64,000 bases of DNA, taken from Paraburkholderia sp. NMBU_R16 (lineage in GTDB: Bacteria; Pseudomonadota; Gammaproteobacteria; Burkholderiales; Burkholderiaceae). The stretch covers positions 25,686-89,685 of the forward strand of contig NZ_JAAAYE010000024.1 in NCBI RefSeq assembly GCF_013282575.1, given 5' to 3'. The notes under the pieces are model-generated. The model saw nothing but the letters and a program-made list of their open reading frames with translations, did not search any database and was not told the DNA's origin. The position numbers and the translations under genes were made by a program. Numbering within the stretch: position 1 is the first letter of the stretch; the number at the start of each line of letters is the position of its first letter. Positions 1-9,785 of the stretch are shown piece after piece.

Positions 1-6
1 TGCGCG

Positions 7-1494
7 TTAAGCCCCGCCCGTCACGCGGATCAGCTCTTCAAGCGAGGTCACGCCCGACGCGAGCCATCGTTCGCCGTCCTCGCGCAGCGTACGCATGCCT
101 TGGGCGCGGCCAGCCTTGAGAATCTCGGCGTCGGCAGCATTGTGGTGGATCATCGTGCGAATCGCATCGTCGATGATGAGCAGCTCATAGATACCGCGCC
201 GGCCCGAGTACCCGGAGCGCGCGCATTTGTCGCAGCCGACGGGATGCCAGTGCGTGCGTCCTTCTTCGACGCGCTCTTCCTTGCAAACGGGGCAAAGCCG
301 TCGCACGAGCCGCTGCGCGAGCACGCCAAGCAGCGACGAGGCAAGCAGGTACGGTTCGACGCCCATGTCGGTGAGTCGGGTCACGGCCGATGCGGCGTCG
401 TTCGTATGCAGCGTCGCAAGCACGAGGTGGCCCGTGAGCGACGCCTGCACTGCGATTTGCGCGGTTTCCAGATCGCGGATCTCGCCGATCATGATGATGT
501 CCGGATCCTGGCGCAGGATCGAGCGAAGCGCGCGAGCGAACGTCATACCGATACGCTCGTTGACCTGCGTCTGCCCGATACCCGGCAGGTCATACTCGAT
601 CGGATCCTCGACAGTCATGATGTTGCTCGAGGCCGTCTCGAGCCGCGACAGCGAGGCATAAAGCGTCGTCGTCTTACCCGAGCCCGTCGGGCCCGTCACC
701 AGGACGATGCCGTGCGGCCGCGAAATCAGGCGATCGAAGCGCTCGAGCGTATCAGGCCCCATACCCAGCGCCTCGAGATTCAGGTGCTGGGCGTCCTTCT
801 CGAGCAGGCGCAGTACCGCCCGCTCGCCGTGCCCGGTAGGCAGGGTCGACACGCGCACATCGACGGCGCGGCCACCGACGCGCAAGGTAATGCGTCCGTC
901 TTGCGGTAGCCGTTTCTCCGCGATATCGAGTTGGGCCATGATCTTGATGCGCGAGATCAATGCGCCATGCAACGCCTTTTTCGGGCGCACGACATCGCGC
1001 AGCGTGCCGTCGACGCGAAATCGCACGACCGAGGCATTCTCGAACGGCTCGATATGGATGTCCGACGCATGCTCGCGCGCCGCCTGCGTGAGCAGCGCGT
1101 TGATCATGCGGATGATCGGCGCGTCGTCTTCCGATTCGAGCAAGTCCTCGACCTCGGGAATGTCCTGCATGAGACGCGAGAGATCGACTTCGCCTTCGAC
1201 TTCGCCGACGACCTGCGCGGCGCTGCCGTCATGACGCTCGTAGGCGCGGTTGATGGCCTGCGCGAGCTCGTCGGCGGGCAAGCGCACCGCGGTCAGCGCA
1301 CCGAAATTACGCGCGACTTCCGCAAGTGCCGCTGCGTTCGTGCGGTCGCTGATCCAGACCTCGATGCCTTCCGGCCCTTGATGAGCGACGAGAACCTGGC
1401 CGTTGCGGGCAAAGCCGTACGGCAACAGGCGAGCGGCGAGCGGCGAGGGCGCCTCGCGCTCGGTCACCGGTTCCGACGCCGCCTGCGTGACCAT
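7..1494 (-). CDS. gspE: Type II secretion ATPase GspE
   Basis: Cytoplasmic hexameric ATPase that powers the type II secretion system (T2SS), pushing the pseudopilus so that folded exoproteins leave through the GspD secretin. The 495-aa protein has an N1E-like N-terminal region, Walker A GPTGSGKT at residues 268-275, an Asp box TLHTND at 361-366, Walker B IMIGEIRD near 335, and the family's zinc tetracysteine (C401, C404, C421, C424). Its length is normal for GspE. The ATG overlaps the gspD stop by one base (TGATG), so the two are translationally coupled. Only six bases remain beyond the stop; gspF would be expected next, off the left edge. Confidence 0.97.
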   Translation of the reverse strand: MVTQAASEPVTEREAPSPLAARLLPYGFARNGQVLVAHQGPEGIEVWISDRTNAAALAEVARNFGALTAVRLPADELAQAINRAYERHDGSAAQVVGEVEGEVDLSRLMQDIPEVEDLLESEDDAPIIRMINALLTQAAREHASDIHIEPFENASVVRFRVDGTLRDVVRPKKALHGALISRIKIMAQLDIAEKRLPQDGRITLRVGGRAVDVRVSTLPTGHGERAVLRLLEKDAQHLNLEALGMGPDTLERFDRLISRPHGIVLVTGPTGSGKTTTLYASLSRLETASSNIMTVEDPIEYDLPGIGQTQVNERIGMTFARALRSILRQDPDIIMIGEIRDLETAQIAVQASLTGHLVLATLHTNDAASAVTRLTDMGVEPYLLASSLLGVLAQRLVRRLCPVCKEERVEEGRTHWHPVGCDKCARSGYSGRRGIYELLIIDDAIRTMIHHNAADAEILKAGRAQGMRTLREDGERWLASGVTSLEELIRVTGGA

Positions 1495-3941
1495 CAGCTT
1501 CCTCCTTGCGAGACGCCCGGGTTCGACGGGCGAACGCCTTGCTGAGGCGGATTCGCCGTCGACGGATCCGCCGTGGCGGGGGCACCGCCGACAGACGGAT
1601 TCGCATTGCCCGTGCCCGGTGCCGCGCCACCTTGCTGAACGGCCCCGGGCGGAGCCGCCATCGCCGCGCTCGGCTGCGGCGTCATGCGCCGCAAGTCGAA
1701 CAGGTTGCTCGATGGCCGGGCGCCCTCGGTCGGGCCTGGCGGGACGGTCGGCAACTGCGGCACGTTCTTGTCGCGGATCAGGCGGTTGTCGGTTTGATAG
1801 CCGAGCTGTTGATCGCGCATGAGGTCATAGCGGTTTTCCGCGATGGCCGTGCTGTCTTCCAGATCGCGCACGATGACCGGGCGCAGGAAAATCATCAGAT
1901 TGTCCTTTTGCCGGTTCTTGTTTTCGCTGCGGAACAACTGACCTATCCAGGGAATGTCGCCGAGCAGCGGCACCTTCGAGTTGCTCGCGCTGTAGTTGTC
2001 GCCGATGAGCCCACCGAGCACGACGATCGATCCGTCGTCGGCAAGCACCGTCGATTGCACCGAACGCTTGTTGATCGAAAAACCGCCGTTCGACGCGCTG
2101 TTGTTGATCGTCGCCTGATCGACCGACGATACCTCCGTGTACAGCTGCAGCTTCAATATGCCGCCGTCGGTGATTTGCGGCTTGATATGCAGCACCGTGC
2201 CGACGTCTTGCCGGTCGAATGTATTGAAGGCATTGACGCCCGTCGCCGAGCTCGTATTCGTCGTGTAGGACCCCGAGGGAATCGGCACGTTCTGGCCGAC
2301 GATGATTCTCGCTTCCTCGTTGTCGAGCGTCATGAGGTTCGGCGACGACAGCACGTTCGCGTCGCTCGACTGACTGAGGGCCTGCAGCAAGCCGCCCAGC
2401 CCGAAGATGTTGCCGAAGCGATGCAGCAGGCCGATGTTCAGCCCATTCGGCAAAATCGGGGTGCTGGATCCCGGATTCAACGTGCTGAGCGCGCTCGAGA
2501 GGTTGCCCGATGACGCGACGCCTGCCCCCAGCGCCGTCAGATTGACGATGTTGCTCGTGCTTCCGCCGAAATTCGACCCCCCGTACACACCGTTGTTGCC
2601 GCTGTTCGACAGAAGCGCGCCTTGCCATTGAATGCCGAGATTGGCAGCGCTCGACGCTTGCAGCTCGACGATCAGCGCTTCGATATACACCTGCGCACGG
2701 CGCGCATCGAGCTGGTCGATTACGGCCCGCAGGTTCCGGTAGACCGGATCGGACGCCGTGATGATCAGCGAATTGGTGGCCGCGTCGGCCTGAATCATGC
2801 CGCCGGGCGGATTGTTGTCCTCGTTGCCGCCGCCTTGCCGATTGCTCGAAAAGCTGCGATTGCCGCCCAGGCCGCCACCGCCTCCACCGGCACCGGCGCC
2901 GTAGTTGCCGCCCATCGAACCCGAACTCGAAGAGCTGCCGAACGACGTCGGTAGCGGCGGCACGCCGGGCGTTCCCGTCGAGGTGGAACCGCCGCCTGCG
3001 GCGCTCTCGTTGAACGAGCCGGCGGCGTTCGATTCGGCGCTGGAACCGCTCGTTCCCTCGGAGCCGCCTTTGCCCATCATGCCGCGCAACGTTTTCGCGA
3101 GCTGGACCGCGTTGGCGTTGCGCAGATGCACGACGTGCATGTTGCCGGGCTGCGAACTGGGCGCGTCGAGCTGCTGCGCGAGTTTTTTCGCCGCGGCGAG
3201 CCGCGCCTTGTTCGACGCCCGCAAGAGCAGCGAATTCGTGCGCGGATCGGGCGTGACCGAAACCTTCAGCGTTGCGTCGGTACTGCCGATCGCGCCCGGG
3301 TCGAGCAGCTTCGAAAGCTGCTGGGCCACATCGACGGCGATCGCGTTCCTGAGCGGCACGACCTCGATCTGACGACCCGCGGCGTTGTCGACGCCCGCGA
3401 TGATCGACGCGATGCGCCGCACGTTATCGGCATAATCGGTCACGACGAGCGTGTTGTTGGCGGGATAGGCGGCAATGGTGTTGTTCGGCGAAATGAGCGG
3501 CCGCAAAACGGGCAGCAGGTTGTTCGCCGATTCGTTATGCAGCTCGAAGACCTGCGTGATGACCTGATCGCCGCGCGCCGGCGTGGAATTGCCGAAGTAG
3601 GTCGGCACGCCCTGCAGCTTCGCATCGGCCTCGGGCACGACCTTCAGTACGCCGTGGTCCTGCACGAGGGAGAACCCCTGCATGCGCAACGCCGATTCGA
3701 GCGTCTTGATCGCCTGCTCTTCAGGGACGGGGTGTTCCGAGACGAGATTCAACTGCCCTTTGACGCGCGGGTCGACGATGATGGTCTTGCCCGTGGCCGC
3801 GCCGATCGCTTTGGCCACCTGGTCGATGTCGGCGTTGACGAAGTTGAGCGTGACTTCCGCATGCGCGCCCTGCGCAACGACGAGACTGGCCATCAGCAAC
3901 GCGGCTGCGATCCGGCGCAATGCCTTACGGTTTCTTATCAT
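1494..3941 (-). CDS. gspD: Type II secretion outer-membrane secretin GspD
   Basis: Outer-membrane secretin channel of the T2SS. The 815-aa precursor begins with a signal peptide (charged MIRNRKALRR, a hydrophobic core, AHA cleavage site near residue 28). N0-N3 ring-forming domains follow, then a long Gly/Ser-rich insertion around residues 300-385 within N3, and the secretin beta-barrel domain (about 395-690, with motifs such as VPLLGDIPWIGQLF). The C-terminal tail of about 80 residues is Pro/Gly/Ala-rich and is probably disordered or a pilotin-binding S-domain. First gene of a gspDE(F) unit; divergent from the transglycosylase gene at 4362. Confidence 0.96.
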   Translation of the reverse strand: MIRNRKALRRIAAALLMASLVVAQGAHAEVTLNFVNADIDQVAKAIGAATGKTIIVDPRVKGQLNLVSEHPVPEEQAIKTLESALRMQGFSLVQDHGVLKVVPEADAKLQGVPTYFGNSTPARGDQVITQVFELHNESANNLLPVLRPLISPNNTIAAYPANNTLVVTDYADNVRRIASIIAGVDNAAGRQIEVVPLRNAIAVDVAQQLSKLLDPGAIGSTDATLKVSVTPDPRTNSLLLRASNKARLAAAKKLAQQLDAPSSQPGNMHVVHLRNANAVQLAKTLRGMMGKGGSEGTSGSSAESNAAGSFNESAAGGGSTSTGTPGVPPLPTSFGSSSSSGSMGGNYGAGAGGGGGGLGGNRSFSSNRQGGGNEDNNPPGGMIQADAATNSLIITASDPVYRNLRAVIDQLDARRAQVYIEALIVELQASSAANLGIQWQGALLSNSGNNGVYGGSNFGGSTSNIVNLTALGAGVASSGNLSSALSTLNPGSSTPILPNGLNIGLLHRFGNIFGLGGLLQALSQSSDANVLSSPNLMTLDNEEARIIVGQNVPIPSGSYTTNTSSATGVNAFNTFDRQDVGTVLHIKPQITDGGILKLQLYTEVSSVDQATINNSASNGGFSINKRSVQSTVLADDGSIVVLGGLIGDNYSASNSKVPLLGDIPWIGQLFRSENKNRQKDNLMIFLRPVIVRDLEDSTAIAENRYDLMRDQQLGYQTDNRLIRDKNVPQLPTVPPGPTEGARPSSNLFDLRRMTPQPSAAMAAPPGAVQQGGAAPGTGNANPSVGGAPATADPSTANPPQQGVRPSNPGVSQGGS

Positions 3942-4361
3942 GGAATAGGAATCAATGCGAGATTGCTAGGTTGCGGCCATTGGCACAAAGCCCCCCTCGC
4001 GCCATCGGTCATGCCGCCGCCGAAAGTTCAGGTCGAACATTAGCAGCTTTTCATGTCCCGACAATCACAAACCCCGAACTTGGGCATCGATTCACGGGCT
4101 GGCGATCGCGAGACAAGCCTCGGTGCGCCATCGTAAGGAAAATGTCGGCGTCGCCGCGCGCTAACCGATCGTTACCTTTTTGTCGGCGGGCAACGGTCTT
4201 ATGTCTGCTGGCCTGCTGTGCGCATACGGCGCCAGCCGCTATGATACGAGCGGTATTTCGGATCGCACGCTCGCGCGGGCCTCGGGTTTTCCCTCGATCG
4301 GCGCGCGCATATGCCATCCGGGTAATTCGAACAACAATAGCTTGGGAGGGTCGGTCCGGCG
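3942..4361. other. Divergent intergenic region, gspD / transglycosylase
   Basis: A 420-bp gap between two divergent genes, so it must carry both promoters. A TATGAT hexamer at about 4241 could be a -10 element for the rightward gene, but no good -35 was seen. No repeat, terminator or further gene was recognised. Confidence 0.5.
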
Positions 4362-4808
4362 ATGAAACGGACAATCGTCATTCTGGTATTCGGCCTGGCC
4401 GGCTGGTCGGCAAGCGGTGCCGCGCGCGCGGATTGCTTCGACGAAGCCGCGCGCTACCAGAAGGTCAACCCGCTCGTGTTGCGCGCGATCGCCTGGCAGG
4501 AATCGCATAACCATCCCGACGCGCTCCATAAGAACGACAACGGCTCCGTCGATTACGGCCTCATGCAGATCAATTCGGTTCACCTGCCCACGCTATCGCA
4601 GTACGGTATCTCCACCGGCACGCTGATGGAGCCGTGCAAGAACGTTTATGTTGCCGCCTGGCACCTGCGCCAGAAGATGAACAAATACGGCAACAGCTGG
4701 CAGGCAATCGGCGCCTATCACTCCGAAACACCCTCGCTGCGCGACCGGTACGCGCGGCAGATCGCCGATATCCTCACGCGCTGGAAGCTCGTTTCCGCGT
4801 CGCGATAA
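4362..4808 (+). CDS. Small lytic transglycosylase, IagB/VirB1-like SLT domain
   Basis: Predicted periplasmic peptidoglycan lytic transglycosylase of 148 aa. It has a signal peptide (cleavage near ARA-D, residue 23) and a minimal SLT domain: the catalytic Glu is E47 in WQES, followed by GLMQIN (66-71) and AYH (118-120). Proteins of this size (IagB, BapC, PilT-adjacent or T3SS-adjacent enzymes) open local gaps in the wall for secretion machines. Here the gene is divergent from gspD, so a role in letting the T2SS cross the wall is plausible but inferred. A weak GGGAGG ribosome site precedes the ATG. Confidence 0.85.
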   Translation: MKRTIVILVFGLAGWSASGAARADCFDEAARYQKVNPLVLRAIAWQESHNHPDALHKNDNGSVDYGLMQINSVHLPTLSQYGISTGTLMEPCKNVYVAAWHLRQKMNKYGNSWQAIGAYHSETPSLRDRYARQIADILTRWKLVSASR

Positions 4809-4909
4809 GCGCGCAGCGCAGGGCCGGCGGCACCGGCCTTCGGGCGTTTGGTGCACAATGCTCGCTGCGCCGCCTCATTTCCGGGCGTCTTGCACTTTTC
4901 GCCCACTCG

Positions 4910-6238
4910 ATGTCCACCCTCATGAACCAGCCCACTTTGCCCGTCACCGTGTTGTCGGGCTTTCTCGGCGCGGGCAAGACCACGCTGCTCAACCACATTC
5001 TCGCCAATCGCGCCGGCATGCGCGTGGCGGTCATCGTCAACGATCTCGCCTCGGTCAACGTCGACGCCTCGCTCGTGCGCGGTGCCGCCGCGCTCTCGCA
5101 GTCCGAGGAACGGCTGGTCGAACTGTCGAATGGCTGCATTTGCTGCACGCTGCGCGAGGACCTGCTCGCCGAAGTGCGCCGTCTTGCCGACGAGCACCGA
5201 TTCGATGCGCTCGTCATCGAATCGACGGGCGTGGCGGAGCCCATGCCGATCGCCGAGACCTTCGCCTTCGCGGACGACGACGGGGCCACGCTCACCGATG
5301 TGGCGCGCCTCGACACAATGGTCACCGTCGTCGACGCACTCAACTTTTTGCGCGACTACGAATCGTCCGAGGCGCTCGCCGAGCGCGGACTCGCATCGAG
5401 CGATGAGGACGACCGCACGCTCGTCGAATTGCTCGTCGAGCAAGTCGAGTTCGCCGACGTGCTCATCGTCAACAAGGCGGATCTCGTGGATGCCGATTCG
5501 CTCGCGCGCTTGCAAGGCATACTCGCCGGGCTCAATCCGCGCGCGCGGCAGATCGTCAGCACCTTCGGTGCCGTTCCGCTCGCCGAGGTCGTCGGCACGG
5601 GGCGTTTCGATTTCGACGAAGCGGCAAGCGCACCCGGCTGGCTCGCAACGCTCAACAGCGACCATGAACACGATCATGCGCACGATGACGGTTCGCATGA
5701 GCATGGGCATCTGCATGAACCGCATGGCGAAGCGCAAAAATACGGGATCGACAGCTTCGTTTACCGCGCTCGGCGACCCTTCTCGCCCGAGCGGCTCTGG
5801 GGACTGCTGCACGATAGCGCGTCATGGCGCAACGTGCTGCGCAGCAAGGGCTTTTTCTGGCTCGCCACGCGTAACGACGTCGTAGGTTCGTTTTCGCAAG
5901 CGGGCAGTGCATGCCGCCACGGGCCGGCGGGCTTCTGGTGGGCTGCCCAGCCACGCGACGAGTGGCCCGACGATGAGGAACTCGCTGCGGAAATCGCGGC
6001 CGACTGGCTCGGCGCACCGGACGATATGTCGATCGGCGATCGTCGCCAGGAACTGGTCTTGATCGGCGTCTCGCTCGACGCCGGCGAGTGGCAGGCCAAG
6101 CTCGATGCCTGTCTTTTGACCGACGACGAATATGCGCTCGGACCGCTTGGCTGGCCCGCGCTTACCGATCCATTCCCGGCCTGGGACCTCGACGCCGATG
6201 ACGAAGAGCACGGCGGCACGGGGCAGATCGTTCGTTAG
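4910..6238 (+). CDS. COG0523/CobW-family GTPase, putative metal (zinc) chaperone
   Basis: G3E-family GTPase of 442 aa. It shows Walker [10 protein letters not shown] near residues 17-25, the family metal-site motif CxCC (C76, C78, C79 in [10 protein letters not shown]), and NKADLVD for guanine recognition. A His/Asp-rich linker of about 20 residues around position 250 precedes the CobW_C domain. His-rich COG0523 members such as YeiR/ZigA/ZNG1 bind zinc and hand it to client enzymes, so zinc is the favoured metal, but cobalamin or nitrile-hydratase roles cannot be excluded from sequence. Start chosen at 4910; an in-frame ATG at 4922 is equally possible. No Zur box was recognised upstream. Confidence 0.85.
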   Translation: MSTLMNQPTLPVTVLSGFLGAGKTTLLNHILANRAGMRVAVIVNDLASVNVDASLVRGAAALSQSEERLVELSNGCICCTLREDLLAEVRRLADEHRFDALVIESTGVAEPMPIAETFAFADDDGATLTDVARLDTMVTVVDALNFLRDYESSEALAERGLASSDEDDRTLVELLVEQVEFADVLIVNKADLVDADSLARLQGILAGLNPRARQIVSTFGAVPLAEVVGTGRFDFDEAASAPGWLATLNSDHEHDHAHDDGSHEHGHLHEPHGEAQKYGIDSFVYRARRPFSPERLWGLLHDSASWRNVLRSKGFFWLATRNDVVGSFSQAGSACRHGPAGFWWAAQPRDEWPDDEELAAEIAADWLGAPDDMSIGDRRQELVLIGVSLDAGEWQAKLDACLLTDDEYALGPLGWPALTDPFPAWDLDADDEEHGGTGQIVR

Positions 6239-6287
6239 GAATCGCTCGTCAGCAACGAGGGCCGAGCGGCGCGACGCTTACGCACTC

Positions 6288-6318
6288 AATAAAAAACAAA
6301 AACCCGCCTGAGGGCGGG
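6288..6318 (-). terminator. Rho-independent terminator of the HU gene
   Basis: Perfect stem CCCGCC-TGA-GGCGGG at 6303-6318, followed in minus-strand sense by a T-rich tract (complement of the A-run at 6288-6302). It lies 28 nt past the stop of the HU gene. Confidence 0.9.
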
Positions 6319-6345
6319 TCTCGAACAAACGTCGAGCTGCAAGCA

Positions 6346-6624
6346 TCAGCGCTTGTTGACCGCATCCTTGAATGCCTTGCCAGCCGTGAACTTGACCGTC
6401 TTCGCGGCCGGAATCTTGATGGTCTCGCCCGTCTTCGGGTTACGGCCGGTGCGGGCAGCGCGCTTGCCCGAACCGAAGCTGCCGAAGCCGATCAGCTGAA
6501 CCGCGTCGCCCTTCGAGACTGCCTTCTTGATCACTTCGAGAAGCGTATCCAGCGTTTCGCCGGTTTGAGCCTTGCTAGCGCCCGTCTGAGCCGCGACGGC
6601 GTCGATCAGTTCCTGTTTGTTCAT
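6346..6624 (-). CDS. hupB: DNA-binding protein HU
   Basis: Nucleoid-associated histone-like protein of 92 aa that bends and compacts DNA as a dimer. The sequence has the full HU signature: N-terminal [11 protein letters not shown] helix, GFGSF turn, [14 protein letters not shown] arm with the intercalating Pro, and the [12 protein letters not shown] end. Length is standard. The gene stands alone with its own terminator and is divergent from mnmC. HU is a known cofactor of DnaA-driven origin opening in enterobacteria, and it sits here about 3 kb from the putative oriC. The symbol could be hupA or hupB; paralogues cannot be separated by sequence alone. Confidence 0.96.
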   Translation of the reverse strand: MNKQELIDAVAAQTGASKAQTGETLDTLLEVIKKAVSKGDAVQLIGFGSFGSGKRAARTGRNPKTGETIKIPAAKTVKFTAGKAFKDAVNKR

Positions 6625-7046
6625 TAACGTTCCTCTTTATCAGATTGAAATGACACGGACAGCGCGAACACGCGCCGTTATACGTACGCAAGCTGTGCCG
6701 TCGAGTAGCTGTGGCGAAGCGAGCGCCCCCGGCTGCCGCGAACCCAGCGCGCGGCCGTCGTGCGGCGCTTGCTATGATAGCTCAGCGCAAACCCAATAAC
6801 GGCAAGGGTTTCAAAGAATTTAACGCTTCTTAACCTTGCCGGTGCTGGGTTTCCCGCATTGTCGTACCCGAAAAGCCCGTCTGCCAAGGGCTTTCGGGGT
6901 ATCGGCGAGCTGCGACGTTGGATTTTGCCAACGTTCTGGGAAAGCCCGGAGGAGGGCGCCCGCCGCCGCTTCGCACTCATTCGAACCTCGTGCCGCATGC
7001 CCGGATCGAGCCGGGCCGGCCGCAACCGCTGCATGTTCTCCCTGCC
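6625..7046. other. Divergent intergenic region hupB / mnmC
   Basis: A 422-bp region holding both promoters. Two structures are visible. One is an inverted repeat GGCAAGG (6801-6807) / CCTTGCC (6834-6840) around an A/T-rich loop. The other is a strong hairpin, CCCGAAAaGCCC (6867-6878) / GGGCTTTCGGG (6888-6898), in the probable mnmC leader. No T-tract follows the hairpin, so it is not a simple terminator. No gene was recognised. Confidence 0.5.
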
Positions 7047-9011
7047 ATGACACATCCACTCGTGCCCGCCACCCTCGCTTTTCGCGGCGACGGCACACCA
7101 TACTCGCCACGCTTCGACGACATCTATCACAGCGCGTCAGGCGCACTCGCGCAGGCGCGGCACGTGTTCATCGGCGGCAATGCATTGCCGCAACGCTGGC
7201 AAGGACAACGCCTTTTCACGATCCTCGAGACAGGATTCGGCATCGGCGTCAATTTCCTCGCCACCTGGGCCGCATGGCGTGCCGATCCCGCGCGTTGCGA
7301 GCGGCTTGCGTTCGTCTCAGTCGAAAAGCATCCGTTTTCCGCCGCCGACTTGGGCATTTTGCATGACAAGCTCGTTGCCGACACAACCATCGGGCCGCTC
7401 GCCGCCGAGCTCGTGAAAGCGTGGCCGCCGCTCATCGGTGGCGTCCATCGGCTCTCGTTCGAAGGCGGCCGCGTGACGCTGACGATCGTGTTCGGCGATG
7501 CGCTCGAATGGCTGCCCAAGCTGTGGCTGCGCGCCGATGCCTTTTATCTCGATGGCTTCGCCCCGGCCAAGAATCCCGATATGTGGGCGCCATCCGTCTT
7601 CAAGTCGCTGACGCATGTGGCCGGCACCTTCGCCACGCTCGCCACCTACACTTGCGCGGGAGAGGTTCGGCGGGGGCTTGAAGGCGCCGGCTTCGCCTGC
7701 GAAAAAGCGGCCGGTTTCGCCGGCAAGCGCGAAATGCTCGTCGGCCGCTTTGCGCCCCGCTGGCGTGTTCGCCGGCACGAACCGCCGCTGCCGTTTTCGG
7801 TTGTGCAACGTCACGCCGTCGTCATCGGTGCGGGCATGGCCGGCTGCGCGCTCGCCGAGCGATTGGCCGCGCGAGGGTGGCACGTCACATTGCTCGACCG
7901 GAACACCCGAATGGCAAGCGAAGCGTCGGGCAATCCGGCCGCCGTCTTTCATCCATTGCTCTCGCGCGATGAAAGCGTCGCGACGCGCATCTCGCGCGCG
8001 GGCTTTCTCATGGCGTTGCAGAGTTGGCGCGCGCTCGAAGCGCGCGGTCACGATTTCACCCGTACCGATCGAGGCCTGCTGCATCTGCCGTCCGATGCGC
8101 ACGAAGCGCGCTCGCTGGCCGATGCTATCGATTCCTATCGCTATCCGGAGACGTTCGTTCGACATGTGTCGTCCATCGAAGCCACCGACCTCGCCGGTGT
8201 GACGCTCAGTCACGACGGCTGGTTCTACCCTCGAGGCGGCTCGCTCGATCCCGCCTCGCTATGTGCCGCGCTGTGCGCCGAGGCCGGCACCGCGCTCGAT
8301 TGGCGTGCGGGAGTCCGGGTCTCGCGAATCGAACGCGAAGGGTCCGCTTGGAGCGTGCTCGATGAAACCGGCCAGGTCCTCGCCCGCGCCGAAGTCGTCG
8401 TGTTCGCCAACGCTCACGAAGCGGCGCGGATCGCCGGTCTGCGTCACGCCCCAACACGGATCGTGCGTGGGCAATTGACGCGGCTACCTATCGGTACGCA
8501 GCTGCGTGTGCCGTTGATCGGCGAAGGTTATGCCGTGCCGCTCGCCGATGGGTTGCTTGCGGGCGCAACCTACGGGATCGACGACGCCGACAGCACTTCA
8601 CGCGAACTCGATAACGCGGAAAACATAGCCCGGCTCGCGCAACTCGTGCCGGCGTGGGGAGAGCAACTTGCGGCGCTCGACACATCGAGTCTGCCCAGCC
8701 GTGTCGCATTCCGCTGCGTGACGAGCGATCGCCTACCGATGGTCGGGCCGCTCGCCGATGAAGCGCTGTGCGCGCGGCACGCCAGCGCATTGGCCGGTGC
8801 GTGGCCACTCGATCTGCATCGCTCGCCGGGCCTTTATGGGGCATTTGCTCTCGGTTCGCGCGGACTCGTCTGGTCGACGCTCGCCGCCGAGCTGGTCGCC
8901 TCACAGCTGGAAGGCGAGCCGTGGCCCATCGAACGCGAGCTGGCGGAAGACCTGGATCCTGCACGCTACCTTTTGAGGGCCTTGCGGCGGGGCAGTGTGC
9001 AGCCGTCATGA
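7047..9011 (+). CDS. mnmC: Bifunctional tRNA mnm5s2U biosynthesis protein MnmC
   Basis: Completes the mnm5(s2)U34 wobble modification begun by MnmE-MnmG. The FAD domain removes the carboxymethyl group from cmnm5(s2)U, and the SAM-dependent methyltransferase domain then adds the methyl group. The 654-aa protein has both halves. Residues 1 to about 245 are the DUF752-type methyltransferase (ILETGFGIGVNFLATW SAM loop, FYLDGFAPAKNPDMW motif). About 250-654 is a DAO-type FAD oxidoreductase opening with VIGAGMAGCALAERLAARGW. Start set at the ATG at 7047 (family-typical THPLVPA start); the open frame continues upstream without a plausible site. Its functional partner mnmG lies at 31478. Confidence 0.95.
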   Translation: MTHPLVPATLAFRGDGTPYSPRFDDIYHSASGALAQARHVFIGGNALPQRWQGQRLFTILETGFGIGVNFLATWAAWRADPARCERLAFVSVEKHPFSAADLGILHDKLVADTTIGPLAAELVKAWPPLIGGVHRLSFEGGRVTLTIVFGDALEWLPKLWLRADAFYLDGFAPAKNPDMWAPSVFKSLTHVAGTFATLATYTCAGEVRRGLEGAGFACEKAAGFAGKREMLVGRFAPRWRVRRHEPPLPFSVVQRHAVVIGAGMAGCALAERLAARGWHVTLLDRNTRMASEASGNPAAVFHPLLSRDESVATRISRAGFLMALQSWRALEARGHDFTRTDRGLLHLPSDAHEARSLADAIDSYRYPETFVRHVSSIEATDLAGVTLSHDGWFYPRGGSLDPASLCAALCAEAGTALDWRAGVRVSRIEREGSAWSVLDETGQVLARAEVVVFANAHEAARIAGLRHAPTRIVRGQLTRLPIGTQLRVPLIGEGYAVPLADGLLAGATYGIDDADSTSRELDNAENIARLAQLVPAWGEQLAALDTSSLPSRVAFRCVTSDRLPMVGPLADEALCARHASALAGAWPLDLHRSPGLYGAFALGSRGLVWSTLAAELVASQLEGEPWPIERELAEDLDPARYLLRALRRGSVQPS

Positions 9012-9065
9012 ACCTGCAGTGAAGCCCGCGATCTCGGACGCAGACGGAATCCGACGAGAGCGAGC

Positions 9066-9089
9066 TTATCCACCGAGAGCTGTGGATAA
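9066..9089. promoter_or_regulatory. Inverted pair of DnaA boxes
   Basis: TTATCCACC at 9066-9074 (one mismatch to TTATCCACA) faces TGTGGATAA at 9081-9089 (perfect consensus on the minus strand) across 6 bp. They lie just after the mnmC stop. Confidence 0.8.
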
Positions 9090-9260
9090 GCCGTTGAAGC
9101 CGACATGAAATGGCTGTGAACGGCGCGTGGACGTAAACGGGACAACTTGCCGATTCGGCAGAAGCGTTGAAAGTTGTTCTCGGAAACGGCCGTCGTCCGC
9201 ACATGCTGCCCGTGCGGTTATGCGGTCGACAACTGTTTGATTCGTCTCGGTAAACGGGTG

Positions 9261-9308
9261 TTATCCACAGAAATGGGCGGGCTTTGTTAACTGCTACTAC
9301 TTGTATAC
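9261..9308 (+). promoter_or_regulatory. DnaA box plus DnaA-trio-like unwinding element, left copy
   Basis: Perfect DnaA box TTATCCACA (9261-9269), 21-nt spacer starting GAAATG and ending TTGTTAA, then CTGCTACTAC (9291-9300) and TTGTATAC (9301-9308). This order (box, short spacer, repeated CTA/TAG triplets, A/T-rich DNA) matches the basal unwinding module known from bacterial origins. An inverted copy lies at 12212-12261. Confidence 0.75.
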
Positions 9309-9785
9309 ATACGTAAACCTGTAAACCCTAGAGGCACGCGTGCCGCTGCAGGAAACGACGAGCCGCAGGGGTGCAATATCGACCGCAACCATCGGATGAA
9401 TTTTCCTGTTCGGTTCTCGTTGACGATCATTTCTACCGAATTGACAGCCGTTCGATGTGGATTCGTTCCAAATCGAGCAAGCTGTGGCACAATCCGCGTT
9501 TCTTCCAGCATGAGTTGAGCGTTGGCGAATCGAGGCACCACTCGCCAACGGAACGGCGCCAGCCGAATCGGAATCACAGACGAGAGCGGCAGCGTCCCGT
9601 CCTAATTGTCCCGCCGGGGAGCGAGCTCGCCGGCACACCGTCGGTGCGCGCGGCTCGAAGCCCAGCGCCCGCGACCCTCATCGAACCCGCCGGCGCGGTG
9701 CGCCGGTTCGGCAAATACACAGATCCGACATGCCGCTTCGTGCCTCTGACGCGGAGCGGACTGTCCGTAAAGGAGAAGCTATCTC

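Larger units (their letters stand above)
9012..9785. other. Left intergenic part of putative bipartite oriC
   Basis: A 774-bp non-coding gap with three DnaA boxes and a DnaA-trio-like element (listed separately). The distal half (about 9310-9780) has no further box and leads to a good Shine-Dalgarno (AAGGAGA) for the antiporter gene at 9786. No protein-coding gene was recognised. Confidence 0.6.

Noticed and set aside
6867..6898. Terminator upstream of mnmC
   Set aside because: Strong stem but no T-tract on either strand.
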